A stretch of DNA of 25,715 nt from assembly GCA_963976395.1 (NCBI GenBank), contig CAXBLG010000046.1:1-25715 (forward strand), read 5' to 3'. The notes below the pieces were generated by a model. That model was given only the letters and a program-made list of their open reading frames with translations, was not told the DNA's origin and did not search any database. This document shows, piece by piece, positions 15,587-22,980 of the stretch. Positions within the stretch are counted from its first letter, which is position 1; every line of letters starts with the position of its first letter. This DNA is from UBA11612 sp963976395 (GTDB lineage Bacteria; Pseudomonadota; Alphaproteobacteria; Rhodospirillales; Rhodospirillaceae). The translations under genes and the position numbers were made by a program.

Positions 15587-16930
15587 ATGGCTTCTTCTGA
15601 TCTCCTCAATCTGCTCACCGACCTCATCAGCGACGCAAAAAAAGCGGGGGCGGATGCGGCCGACGCCATTGTCGCCGACGGCACATCAGTTTCCGTCACC
15701 TACCGCCTTGGAAAGCTGGAGCACCTGGAACGATCCGAAGGTGGCGACATCGGCCTGCGGGTCTTTAAAGGCAAGCGCCAAGCCATCGTCTCCTCGGCTG
15801 ACCGCAAACCGGCCGCCCTGAAGGAACTTGTGGACCGCGCCGTATCCATGGCCGCGACCGTACCTGAAGATCCGTTCTGCGGCATCGCGGATGCGGAGCA
15901 ATTGGCCAAGACCTTACCAACTTTAGACATCTGCGATCCTGAAGACGTGGCCGTCGAGACCCTGATCGGCCGCGCCGAAGCCTGCGAAGCCGCAGCCCGT
16001 GCGGTCAAAGGTGTCAGTAATTCCGAAGGTGCATCCGCCAGTTGGGGCCGCACGCACGTCGCTGTCGCAAGCTCCAATGGGTTTGCCAGGGCTTATGAAT
16101 CTTCCGGCTCGTCCATGAGCGCCTCTGTTCTTGCCGGCGACTCCAGCACAGGCATGGAAACCGATTACGACTACACGGCCGCAGTGTACTTTGGAGACCT
16201 TAGAACGCCCGAAGACGTTGGCCGCAGCGCCGGCGAGCGCGCCGTCAAAAAACTCGGCGGACGCAAAATCGTCAGCCAGAAAATTCCGATCATTTACGAT
16301 CCGCGCGTGGCCCGCAGCATTGTCGGGCATTTCGTTGCCGGTATTAACGGAGCGGCCGTCGCACGCGGAACGACCTTCCTCAAAGATTTAATGGGCCAGG
16401 AAATATTTGATCCGGCAATTACCATCACCGAAGACCCGCACAAGAACCGCGGCCTGCGTTCCAAGCCCTGCGATGCCGAAGGTCTTGCAAACCACAAGCG
16501 CAACCTTGCGGATAAAGGCTTACTGACGACCTGGATTATGGATTTACGTGCTTCACGACAGCTCAACTTAGAGCCGACCGGACATGCCAGTCGCGGCACC
16601 GGGTCGCCGCCCGGCGCGAGCGCAACAAACGTTATTCTCGCGCCTGGCTCCATGACTCCAGGCGGTCTCATGGCTGATATTAAGCAAGGACTCTACGTAA
16701 CCGATTTGGTGGGTCAGGGTGTGAATATGATCACCGGCGACTACAGCCGCGGCGCAGTAGGCTTCTGGATTGAGAACGGTGAAATCGCCTACCCGGTCCA
16801 CGAGGTTACTGTCGCCGGCAATCTGAAAGATATGTTCAAGCGCATAACAGCGGCTGATGATTTGAATGTCCGATACGGCATAGACTCGCCGACTTTGCGC
16901 ATCGACGGCATGAGCGTAGCGGGCACCTAG
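15587..16930 (+). CDS. pmbA: TldD/PmbA family protein, PmbA (TldE) type
   Basis: I chose the ATG at 15587: AGGA (15578-15581) overlaps the ubiD stop and lies 5 bases before it, giving 447 residues, typical of PmbA. The N-terminal GADAADAIVADG and the C-terminal GTGSPPGASATNVILAPG, YVTDLVGQGVNMITGDYSRGAVGFWIENGEI and EVTVAGNLKDMF are characteristic. PmbA/TldE is the non-metal subunit of the TldD/TldE protease that trims peptides such as microcin precursors and unfolded chains; as expected I see no HExxxH motif here. The metal-bearing tldD is not in the window. Coupling with ubiD is by position only. Confidence 0.93.
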   Translation: MASSDLLNLLTDLISDAKKAGADAADAIVADGTSVSVTYRLGKLEHLERSEGGDIGLRVFKGKRQAIVSSADRKPAALKELVDRAVSMAATVPEDPFCGIADAEQLAKTLPTLDICDPEDVAVETLIGRAEACEAAARAVKGVSNSEGASASWGRTHVAVASSNGFARAYESSGSSMSASVLAGDSSTGMETDYDYTAAVYFGDLRTPEDVGRSAGERAVKKLGGRKIVSQKIPIIYDPRVARSIVGHFVAGINGAAVARGTTFLKDLMGQEIFDPAITITEDPHKNRGLRSKPCDAEGLANHKRNLADKGLLTTWIMDLRASRQLNLEPTGHASRGTGSPPGASATNVILAPGSMTPGGLMADIKQGLYVTDLVGQGVNMITGDYSRGAVGFWIENGEIAYPVHEVTVAGNLKDMFKRITAADDLNVRYGIDSPTLRIDGMSVAGT

Positions 16931-16945
16931 CCGCGCGTCCTCGTC

Positions 16946-17203
16946 CTATTCTTTGTACTGCTCGCCGTAGCGCTTCAGGAAGCTCTGCGCGCGCTCGATT
17001 GCTTCTTGCAGATGGGCCGGACGCACTTGATGTGCCACCGTCGCGCGCACATGCATCAGCAGATAGCTAAAGTGGTGGTACATGGAGTCGGCGTCCTGGA
17101 ACTTCTGAACGAGGCTGAGAAGATATTCGTCCAACTCAGTGTCTTTAAACTTATCGTGAAATTTCTCAGATTTTCCGTAAAGATCCTCAATCACGTTCTT
17201 CAT
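16946..17203 (-). CDS. Small helical protein of unknown function (85 aa)
   Basis: AAAGGA about 5 bases before the ATG, ordinary codon use and a stop 15 bases from the converging pmbA stop support a real gene. The sequence (starting MKNVIEDLYGKSEK, ending FLKRYGEQYKE) has no Pro-rich or membrane stretch apart from one Pro at position 63, and reads as three or four amphipathic helices with several His residues in the middle (YHHF, MHVR, AHQVR). I do not recognise a family. It lies downstream of the lipid kinase on the same strand with a 92-base gap, so it may share that transcript. Confidence 0.65.
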   Translation of the reverse strand: MKNVIEDLYGKSEKFHDKFKDTELDEYLLSLVQKFQDADSMYHHFSYLLMHVRATVAHQVRPAHLQEAIERAQSFLKRYGEQYKE

Positions 17204-17295
17204 AACGATTCCTTTGTTTCGTGCGGTGGATGCGTTCCCCGACCAGAAACCCCAGCATACTACATCGGGCGGCCGCGAAAAGGCCGTGCACGCTA

Positions 17296-18201
17296 TTAGA
17301 CCGGATAGACCAGTTTGACCGGCTCCGAATCCATGGAAATACGAACAGGAAGGTTGGTGACGATATCTCCGTCCGCCTGAACGGGACCGCCACCCTCTAC
17401 CTTCACATCCCGGCCTTCGATGATTCGCACATCAGACCACATGGAAATTCGGCCCAGCATCAACCCAATGCCGTACCGCGCGACGCTGAACCAGCCTCGC
17501 CCCTCCATCAGCACCACATGAAAAGCATTCTCGGTGAGCGAGGCCCCCGGTGCGGCCACGAACGGCCCACCGTAGCGCCGGCCATTACAAGCCACCATTG
17601 AGACCGTTCGGTACGCAGTTCCATCAATAACGATGTCCCGGTCCGCGAAAGGGTCGGAGAAGGACTGACGTACCGCCCCCCATACGTAGGCGAGCGGTCC
17701 CAGAATCTTTTTCAGGCCGAGCGATATTTTGCTCACCACATTTGCATCAAACCCCGCACCCGCCATCATCACAAAGCGTCGGCCATTGGCTATGCCCACA
17801 TAAATCGGTTTTACGGGTCCGTGTGCGAGAGTGCGCGCGATTGCGGCGGGAGAGCGATGCAATCTGATTTCGTCCGCAACAACATTTGCAGTGCCAAGCG
17901 GAATAATCCCGAGAACAAGGTCGCGTCCCTTCAAACCGTTGACCGCTTCGTTGATCGTACCGTCGCCTCCGGCCACGGCGATCACATCGTAATCAGTTTC
18001 CGAAGCCTCGCGTGCGAGTGTTTCCGCATGTCCCGGGGCGTCAGTTTCCACGACGGTCACTGCACACCCCAAACCCCGCAAGGCGGCAACAATGCGTTCA
18101 AAACGCGACCGGCGAGCGCGGCCCGCCGCGGGATTGAATACCACGAGAATACGGCGCGGAACCGACGACTCGCCCGCTGCTTGTGATAGGGAATTGGTCA
18201 A
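17296..18201 (-). CDS. Diacylglycerol kinase family lipid kinase
   Basis: The start is a TTG at 18201 with AGGAG 6 bases before it; no better in-frame ATG exists. The 301-residue protein has the catalytic-domain motifs NPAAGRAR (23-30), VAGGDGTINEAVNGL (76-90), PLGTANVVADE (101-111) and AGAGFDANVV (147-156). These soluble YegS/DgkB-like enzymes phosphorylate diacylglycerol or related lipids using ATP at the inner membrane surface. It diverges from a PlcP-like hydrolase, which releases diacylglycerol, so recycling of that diacylglycerol to phosphatidate is a reasonable inference. Residue numbering and motif order are normal. Confidence 0.9.
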   Translation of the reverse strand: MTNSLSQAAGESSVPRRILVVFNPAAGRARRSRFERIVAALRGLGCAVTVVETDAPGHAETLAREASETDYDVIAVAGGDGTINEAVNGLKGRDLVLGIIPLGTANVVADEIRLHRSPAAIARTLAHGPVKPIYVGIANGRRFVMMAGAGFDANVVSKISLGLKKILGPLAYVWGAVRQSFSDPFADRDIVIDGTAYRTVSMVACNGRRYGGPFVAAPGASLTENAFHVVLMEGRGWFSVARYGIGLMLGRISMWSDVRIIEGRDVKVEGGGPVQADGDIVTNLPVRISMDSEPVKLVYPV

Positions 18202-18353
18202 TTCGCGCTCCTATGCACGGTCATTTCCGTCCAATTATGACGATTCTGTTTCATTGATGTGAAGAGTCCAAGAAGAGCAGGCGGGCGACCCTAGTCAAGC
18301 GACTCCACATAACATACATCCTCCACGCGCATTGAAATTTTATTTAGGAAAAT
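18202..18353. promoter_or_regulatory. Divergent promoter region of the lipid-remodelling genes, with inverted GTCAT/ATGAC
   Basis: The spacer must hold both promoters. It contains CGGTCAT (18218-18224) and an inverted ATGAC (18237-18241). GTCAT is the core of Pho-box half-sites, but a Pho box needs two direct repeats 11 bases apart, and the second repeat here (GTCCAAT) matches poorly. I therefore list an inverted repeat and a degenerate half-site, not a PhoB site. Confidence 0.3.
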
Positions 18354-19298
18354 GTGTTGCGCGCTATTTCGAGCCAACTCAAGTTTCGCACGATATTTAT
18401 CTCCGACATCCATCTGGGCACACGCGGCTGTAAAGCCGACTTCCTTCTCGACTTTTTAAAACACACCGAATCCGAAACCTTATATTTGGTTGGCGACATC
18501 GTCGACGGATGGCGACTGAAGAAAGCCTGGTTTTGGACTCAAGCGCACAACGACGTTGTGCAAAAACTTCTGCGTAAAGCACGCAAAGGTACAAACGTCA
18601 TTTATGTGCCGGGCAATCACGACGAATTCGCACGGGATTTTCTCGATCATGAATTCGGCGAGGTTAAAGTCTTACGAGACGCAATCCACAAGGCCGTAGA
18701 TGGTCGGCGCTTTCTTGTCGCCCACGGCGATGAATGCGACGGCGTCATGATCTACGCGAAGTGGCTGGCAATCCTTGGCGACAAGGCCTACTCCGCCGCG
18801 CTGACCCTCAATACTTGGTACAACGGTGTACGCCGTGCGTTGGGCAGACCGTACTGGTCGCTTTCCAAGTATCTGAAGCACAAGGTCAAGAACGCCGTTC
18901 AGTTCATTTCAAATTACGAGCAAGCGATGGCGCGCATGGCGCGCGAACGCGGCGCGGACGGCATCATCTGCGGACACATCCACCATGCCGAAATCAGAGA
19001 GATCGACGGCATCACTTATATGAACGACGGCGACTGGGTCGAAGGCTGCACCGCTTTAGTAGAGCATTTCGACGGCCGCTGGGAAATCCTGCACTGGGCC
19101 GACATGCGCGGCTTTATTCCCGATCAAACCATTAGCGACGAAACCGCTTCGGATTTTCGCTCCGCGCGACCTGCCCCCTCTCTAGCAAACGCCAAGTCGC
19201 GGATACCTCTCGAAGCCACAACCAAGGCCATAGAATGCGAATACTCATCGTCACCGACGCCTGGTACCCACAAGTCAACGGCGTCGTCAGAACCTTAA
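18354..19298 (+). CDS. PlcP-like metallophosphoesterase (UDP-2,3-diacylglucosamine diphosphatase family)
   Basis: The start is a GTG at 18354, 4 bases after AGGA; the TTG one codon on has better spacing and is also possible. Metal-binding motifs of calcineurin-like phosphoesterases are complete: SDIHLG (17-22), GDIVDGW (47-53), GNHDEF (87-92), HGD (124-126) and GHIHH (207-211). By family it could be read as LpxH-like, but the pattern FISDIHLGTRGC, VGDIVDGWRL and HNDVVQKLLRKARKG, together with a GT4 gene directly after, matches the alphaproteobacterial PlcP phospholipase C (from memory of the Sinorhizobium and marine PlcP proteins). That enzyme cleaves phosphatidylcholine or phosphatidylethanolamine to diacylglycerol during phosphate starvation. 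Residues beyond about 265 form a Ser/Thr/Pro-rich tail that overlaps the next gene by 64 bases. Confidence 0.85.
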   Translation: MLRAISSQLKFRTIFISDIHLGTRGCKADFLLDFLKHTESETLYLVGDIVDGWRLKKAWFWTQAHNDVVQKLLRKARKGTNVIYVPGNHDEFARDFLDHEFGEVKVLRDAIHKAVDGRRFLVAHGDECDGVMIYAKWLAILGDKAYSAALTLNTWYNGVRRALGRPYWSLSKYLKHKVKNAVQFISNYEQAMARMARERGADGIICGHIHHAEIREIDGITYMNDGDWVEGCTALVEHFDGRWEILHWADMRGFIPDQTISDETASDFRSARPAPSLANAKSRIPLEATTKAIECEYSSSPTPGTHKSTASSEP

Positions 19299-20302
19299 CG
19301 TCGCTCAAAAAGCATCTGACCGAAGCCGGTCACGAGGCCATCATGATTTCGCCGGAACAGTTTCGCAGCGTTCCGTGCCCCACCTATCCAGAGATTCGCC
19401 TGGCATTATTACCGCGCCGGCGCCTTAAACGAACCATTGAGAGCTTCCAGCCTTGCGTCGTCCACATCGCCACCGAAGGGCCTCTTGGCATGGCCGCGCG
19501 ACGCTATTGCCGCAAACGAAACATTCCATTCACCACCGCGTTTCATACAAAATTTCCTGAGTACTTAAACGCTCGCTTTCGGGTGCCGGTGAAATGGACC
19601 TACGCCGCCATGCGCCGATTTCATGCACCGTCCCGCAGCATCATGGTCGCTACAGCAACAGTGGAACGCGAGCTTACGCAATACGGGTTCAAGAACATAA
19701 AACGATGGAGCCGCGGCGTGGACACCACACTGTTCCGTCCACGTGAAAAAGATTTCCTAAACTTGCCGCGCCCGATCTCTCTGTATGTCGGACGCGTTGC
19801 GGTTGAGAAAAACATTGAGGCGTTCCTCGCTTTGAATCAGCCCGGCACAAAAGTTGTTGTCGGCGACGGCCCGAAGTTGCAGCAGCTCTCTAAGAAATAT
19901 CCCGAGGTTGTGTTCGCCGGCGTGAAGGAAGGCGAGGATCTTGCCCGCTACTTCGCCGCCGCCGACGTCTTTGTCTTCCCGAGCCTCACGGATACTTTCG
20001 GCCTGGTGCTTCTGGAAGCCCTGGCCTGCGGTGTTCCGGTCGCAGCCTATCCGGTTGCAGGCCCCTTGGATGTGATCGGCGATGCCCCCGTTGGTTGCCT
20101 CGACAACGATTTAGGCGTTGCGATGCAAAAAGCCCTCAAGGCATCGCCTCTTGAATGTCGCGCCCATGCAGAGCGCTATTCCTGGGATGCAAGCGCCTCA
20201 CAATTTCTGGCGAATATACATCCGTTTCCCAGCGAAGAATTTTTCGGCAGCCGGGCAAACGTTCAAAACACAGAGAACACCACCACCGCCTCTGTCGGCT
20301 AA
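19235..20302 (+). CDS. GT4-family glycosyltransferase, Agt-like (glycolipid synthesis)
   Basis: AAGG 7 bases before the ATG at 19235 supports this start inside the end of the preceding gene. The 355 residues show the GT-B fold of family 4: an N-terminal TDAWYPQVNGVVRTL (7-21), HIATEGPLG (77-85), TAFHTKFPEY (101-110), and the donor-site region FPSLTDTFGLVLLEALACGVPV (248-269), with Asp253 and Glu261 in the E-x7-E positions. In Agrobacterium the enzyme next to plcP (Agt) puts glucose or glucuronic acid on diacylglycerol; here too a sugar transfer to diacylglycerol is the best inference. Mannosyl transfer is the alternative, as related enzymes are named mannosyltransferases. The residues after 330 are a low-complexity tail. 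Confidence 0.88.
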   Translation: MRILIVTDAWYPQVNGVVRTLTSLKKHLTEAGHEAIMISPEQFRSVPCPTYPEIRLALLPRRRLKRTIESFQPCVVHIATEGPLGMAARRYCRKRNIPFTTAFHTKFPEYLNARFRVPVKWTYAAMRRFHAPSRSIMVATATVERELTQYGFKNIKRWSRGVDTTLFRPREKDFLNLPRPISLYVGRVAVEKNIEAFLALNQPGTKVVVGDGPKLQQLSKKYPEVVFAGVKEGEDLARYFAAADVFVFPSLTDTFGLVLLEALACGVPVAAYPVAGPLDVIGDAPVGCLDNDLGVAMQKALKASPLECRAHAERYSWDASASQFLANIHPFPSEEFFGSRANVQNTENTTTASVG

Positions 20303-20331
20303 CACAGCCCGATAAACTAACGGGGTATTCC

Positions 20332-20362
20332 GGCGGCGCAGACATCGGTTCTCAGCGCCGTC
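20332..20362 (+). terminator. Weak hairpin after the GT4 gene
   Basis: GGCGGCGC (20332-20339) pairs with GCGCCGTC (20355-20362) with one mismatch, and two further pairs form inside. It lies 30 bases past the stop. The following bases are pyrimidine-rich (AATCTCTTCTATT) but lack a clear T-run, so intrinsic termination is uncertain. Confidence 0.3.
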
Positions 20363-20458
20363 AATCTCTTCTATTGTCCCAACGACTCACGACCTTACCT
20401 AAGTAACGCGGCGGTCCTAACCGGCGCTTTACTATCGCAACATCGGAATACGAGCGCG

Positions 20459-21196
20459 TTGGGCATAACCATCAAAAAATTAGGCCGGAATCCAATCGTG
20501 CGGCGCGCAGCCTCAGCCGCAATTGCAGGATCGATTCTGACAGTCAAAGCAACCACCCGTTGGCAAACGCTCAACAGCACCGCCGCCGAGCAGGCCTGGG
20601 CGGGTAAAACGCCGGCCATTGTCGCCTTCTGGCATAACCGGCTTGCCATGATGCCCGTTTGCTGGCCGTCACGAGAACCTTTCCATATGCTCATATCATC
20701 TCATCCCGATGGACAACTTGTCGCCCGCGCCATCGGACATTTTGGTATTGGAGCTATAGCAGGTTCTTCCACGCGCGGCGGCAGTGATGCGCTCCGAGCC
20801 CTGGTACGCAGACTGAAGGCCGGTGAAAGCATCGGCATTACACCTGACGGGCCGCGCGGACCGCGTATGCGGGCCGGTGAGGGCGCCATTGCCCTTGCAC
20901 GCCTGTCTGGCGCACCCGTCTTGCCGGTGTCCGTTTCCGTCAGCCGGCGAAAAGTGCTCGGCACCTGGGACCAACTTATCGTTCCATTGCCGTTCGGGCG
21001 CGGCGCCGTTGTATGGGGCAATCCCATCACCGTGCCGGGCGACGCCGATACAACGACCATTTCTAATTTAGCCGGTCAGCTTGAACTAACACTGAACACC
21101 ATCAGCGCCGAGGCTGACCGGCTTGTCGGACATGAGGCCATGAGTCCGGCAGATACGCCCCTCACCAACCAGGAGAATGTCGATGCACGCGCCTGA
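20459..21196 (+). CDS. DUF374-type lysophospholipid acyltransferase family protein
   Basis: The 245-residue protein, starting at a TTG, carries the DUF374/LPLAT pattern: AFWHNRLAMMP (56-66), SSHPDGQLVAR (80-90), GSSTRGGSDALRAL (102-115), TPDGPRGPR (128-136) and SGAPVLPVSV (150-159). The His and the acidic residues are in place for an acyltransferase. In many proteobacteria this gene sits with the lipid A/Kdo genes, as here beside lpxK, and probably acylates a lipid A or glycolipid precursor at the inner membrane, though the family is not well characterised biochemically. The TTG start has only a distant GGA; no ATG or GTG fits, so the exact N-terminus is uncertain. It overlaps lpxK by 14 bases. 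Confidence 0.85.
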   Translation: MGITIKKLGRNPIVRRAASAAIAGSILTVKATTRWQTLNSTAAEQAWAGKTPAIVAFWHNRLAMMPVCWPSREPFHMLISSHPDGQLVARAIGHFGIGAIAGSSTRGGSDALRALVRRLKAGESIGITPDGPRGPRMRAGEGAIALARLSGAPVLPVSVSVSRRKVLGTWDQLIVPLPFGRGAVVWGNPITVPGDADTTTISNLAGQLELTLNTISAEADRLVGHEAMSPADTPLTNQENVDARA

Positions 21197-22160
21197 ATTC
21201 TGGCGCACCGACAATGTGCTGGCCCGGTTTCTGGAACCGTTCGGACAAATCGTCGGCGCCGTTACAAGCCGGCGCGTTGCCCGGGCCAAACCCTTGCGCG
21301 TGGACGTGCCTGTGATCTGCGTCGGAAATCTTTCAGTCGGCGGCACCGGCAAGACACCCGTGGCCGCCTCTATCGCCACACACTTGCGAAGCCGCGGCAA
21401 ATCTCCGGCCATTCTGATGCGCGGTTACGGCGGCCGCTTGAAAGGGCCCGTGAGAGTCGACGACTTCGTCCATACGGTTGAAGATGTTGGCGACGAAGCC
21501 CTTTTGCACGCCATGACAACGCCGGTTTGGGTCGCACGCAACCGCGCCCTGGGTGCGCTCGAGGCCATTAAGGGAGGCGCCGACGTTTTAATAATGGACG
21601 ACGGCCACCAGCACACCACCTTGGCCAAAGACCTCTCACTTGTCGTGGTCGACGGGCACGCCGGATTTGGCAATGGACGCATCACACCGGCGGGCCCCTT
21701 GCGCGAACCTGCCGAAAGCGGCCTTGCCCGCGCGGACGCCGTCATTTTAATGGGACCGGACCCGCACCGTCTCGAAGACGGTTTGGCAAAACACGCCCCA
21801 GTGCTGCGCGCGCATCTGGCGCCGGGACCGGAATGGCGTCACCTGCAAGGTCGCAAGGTGGTTGGGTTCGCCGGCATCGGAGAGCCGGAAAAATTCTTTC
21901 ATACCCTCAATGCCGCAGGCGCTCGTGTTGTCGCCTTTCACCCCTACAGCGATCACTACGGCTATGAACGTGACGACATCCAAACCATTCTGGATGAAGC
22001 TTTCTCGCTTGATGCTTTGCCCGTCACCACCCGGAAAGACGCTGTACGCCTGTCGCCCGATCAGCGCCAGCAGGTGAATGTGTTGTCAGTGGATGTAGAG
22101 TGGGAAAATCAGACGGAGCTGGATGGATTGCTGGACGCCGCCTTGAAAGGCTCCGCTTAG
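21183..22160 (+). CDS. lpxK: Tetraacyldisaccharide 4'-kinase
   Basis: I chose the second ATG (21183) because AGGAG (21171-21175) lies 7 bases before it; the first ATG at 21177 is only 1 base away. The protein has the P-loop VGNLSVGGTGKTPVA (47-61) and the conserved MRGYGG, DDGHQH and NGRITPAGPLREP. LpxK phosphorylates the 4' position of the disaccharide precursor in the inner membrane, the sixth step of lipid A synthesis. The stop is one base from the stop of the converging M23 gene. waaA (Kdo transferase), often a neighbour, is absent from the window. Confidence 0.95.
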   Translation: MHAPEFWRTDNVLARFLEPFGQIVGAVTSRRVARAKPLRVDVPVICVGNLSVGGTGKTPVAASIATHLRSRGKSPAILMRGYGGRLKGPVRVDDFVHTVEDVGDEALLHAMTTPVWVARNRALGALEAIKGGADVLIMDDGHQHTTLAKDLSLVVVDGHAGFGNGRITPAGPLREPAESGLARADAVILMGPDPHRLEDGLAKHAPVLRAHLAPGPEWRHLQGRKVVGFAGIGEPEKFFHTLNAAGARVVAFHPYSDHYGYERDDIQTILDEAFSLDALPVTTRKDAVRLSPDQRQQVNVLSVDVEWENQTELDGLLDAALKGSA

Positions 22161-22161
22161 G

Positions 22162-22980
22162 TCAGTTCTTTGCAGCCGGCAGAACCGCCAAGATCGTTTC
22201 CGGATCAAGGCGCGTATCAAACCACGTCACACCGAAGTGCAAATGCGGCCCCGTCGCACGGCCGGTCATACCCACTTCGCCGATCACATCACCCTGTTTC
22301 ACGCGCTGACCATTCTTCACGTGCAATGCGCTCATGTGGATATAGACAGACTGCAACCCGTAACCGTGATTGATGAACACCGTTTGGCCGGTCAGGGTCA
22401 TACCTGTGTCGGCCAGGGAAACCACACCATCTGCCGCCGCACGAATAGGCGTGCCTTGCGGCGCTGCGATATCAAGCCCCGAATGCGGCGCGCGCGGTGA
22501 GCCGTTGAGAATACGCTGACTGCCGTACACCCCGGAGATGCGACCTTCCGCCGGGCGGATAAATCCGGTTTCAAAGAAAGGTGTGAGTTCGATCGTCGCC
22601 CGCGCCTTCGCCATAAGGCGGCTATCGGCGGCGATTTTGGCGGTTGTTTCAGGATCGGGCGTGACCAAGGTTTGCGGAACCCCATCAACCCGTTCGATCT
22701 TCCAGTCGCGCGGCGCAACACTGAGTGTTGTGACCTCGCGCCCGCGCGTTGTTGTTTCGACAACAAGTTCGGCGCTGGATGGCGCATCACGATCAAGCCC
22801 AAGCAAGAACCGGCCATCATTCATAACCGGCAACGCGCGTCCCTCATAAATGACCTTGGCGCCGATGGGAGCGGTGCCGACGACAAGGCCACCCTGCTCC
22901 ATGCGGCCTGTGAAGCTGATCTCCGCCGCCCACCCCGGCGTCGTAAAAGCCGCAATGAAAAAAAGAATGCGCCAACTCAT
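22162..22980 (-). CDS. Exported M23 family metallopeptidase (LytM-type)
   Basis: Residues 1-19 are a signal peptide (hydrophobic LFFIAAF, then GWAA before the cleavage site). After a beta-rich region of about 120 residues, the M23 domain follows: the zinc ligands are in HSGLD (166-170), VYIHMSALH (212-220) and GPHLHFG (244-250). The expected role is cutting peptidoglycan cross-bridges, or regulating such enzymes, in the periplasm. All four zinc-site residues are present, so it should be active. Its ATG overlaps the xseA stop as ATGA, indicating translational coupling with xseA. No coiled-coil region is present, unlike EnvC-type activators. Confidence 0.93.
   Translation of the reverse strand: MSWRILFFIAAFTTPGWAAEISFTGRMEQGGLVVGTAPIGAKVIYEGRALPVMNDGRFLLGLDRDAPSSAELVVETTTRGREVTTLSVAPRDWKIERVDGVPQTLVTPDPETTAKIAADSRLMAKARATIELTPFFETGFIRPAEGRISGVYGSQRILNGSPRAPHSGLDIAAPQGTPIRAAADGVVSLADTGMTLTGQTVFINHGYGLQSVYIHMSALHVKNGQRVKQGDVIGEVGMTGRATGPHLHFGVTWFDTRLDPETILAVLPAAKN

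Noticed and set aside
18218..18235. Pho box upstream of the PlcP-like gene
   Set aside because: CGGTCAT matches one half-site, but the sequence 11 bases on (GTCCAAT) does not fit the second direct repeat. Listed only as an inverted repeat region.
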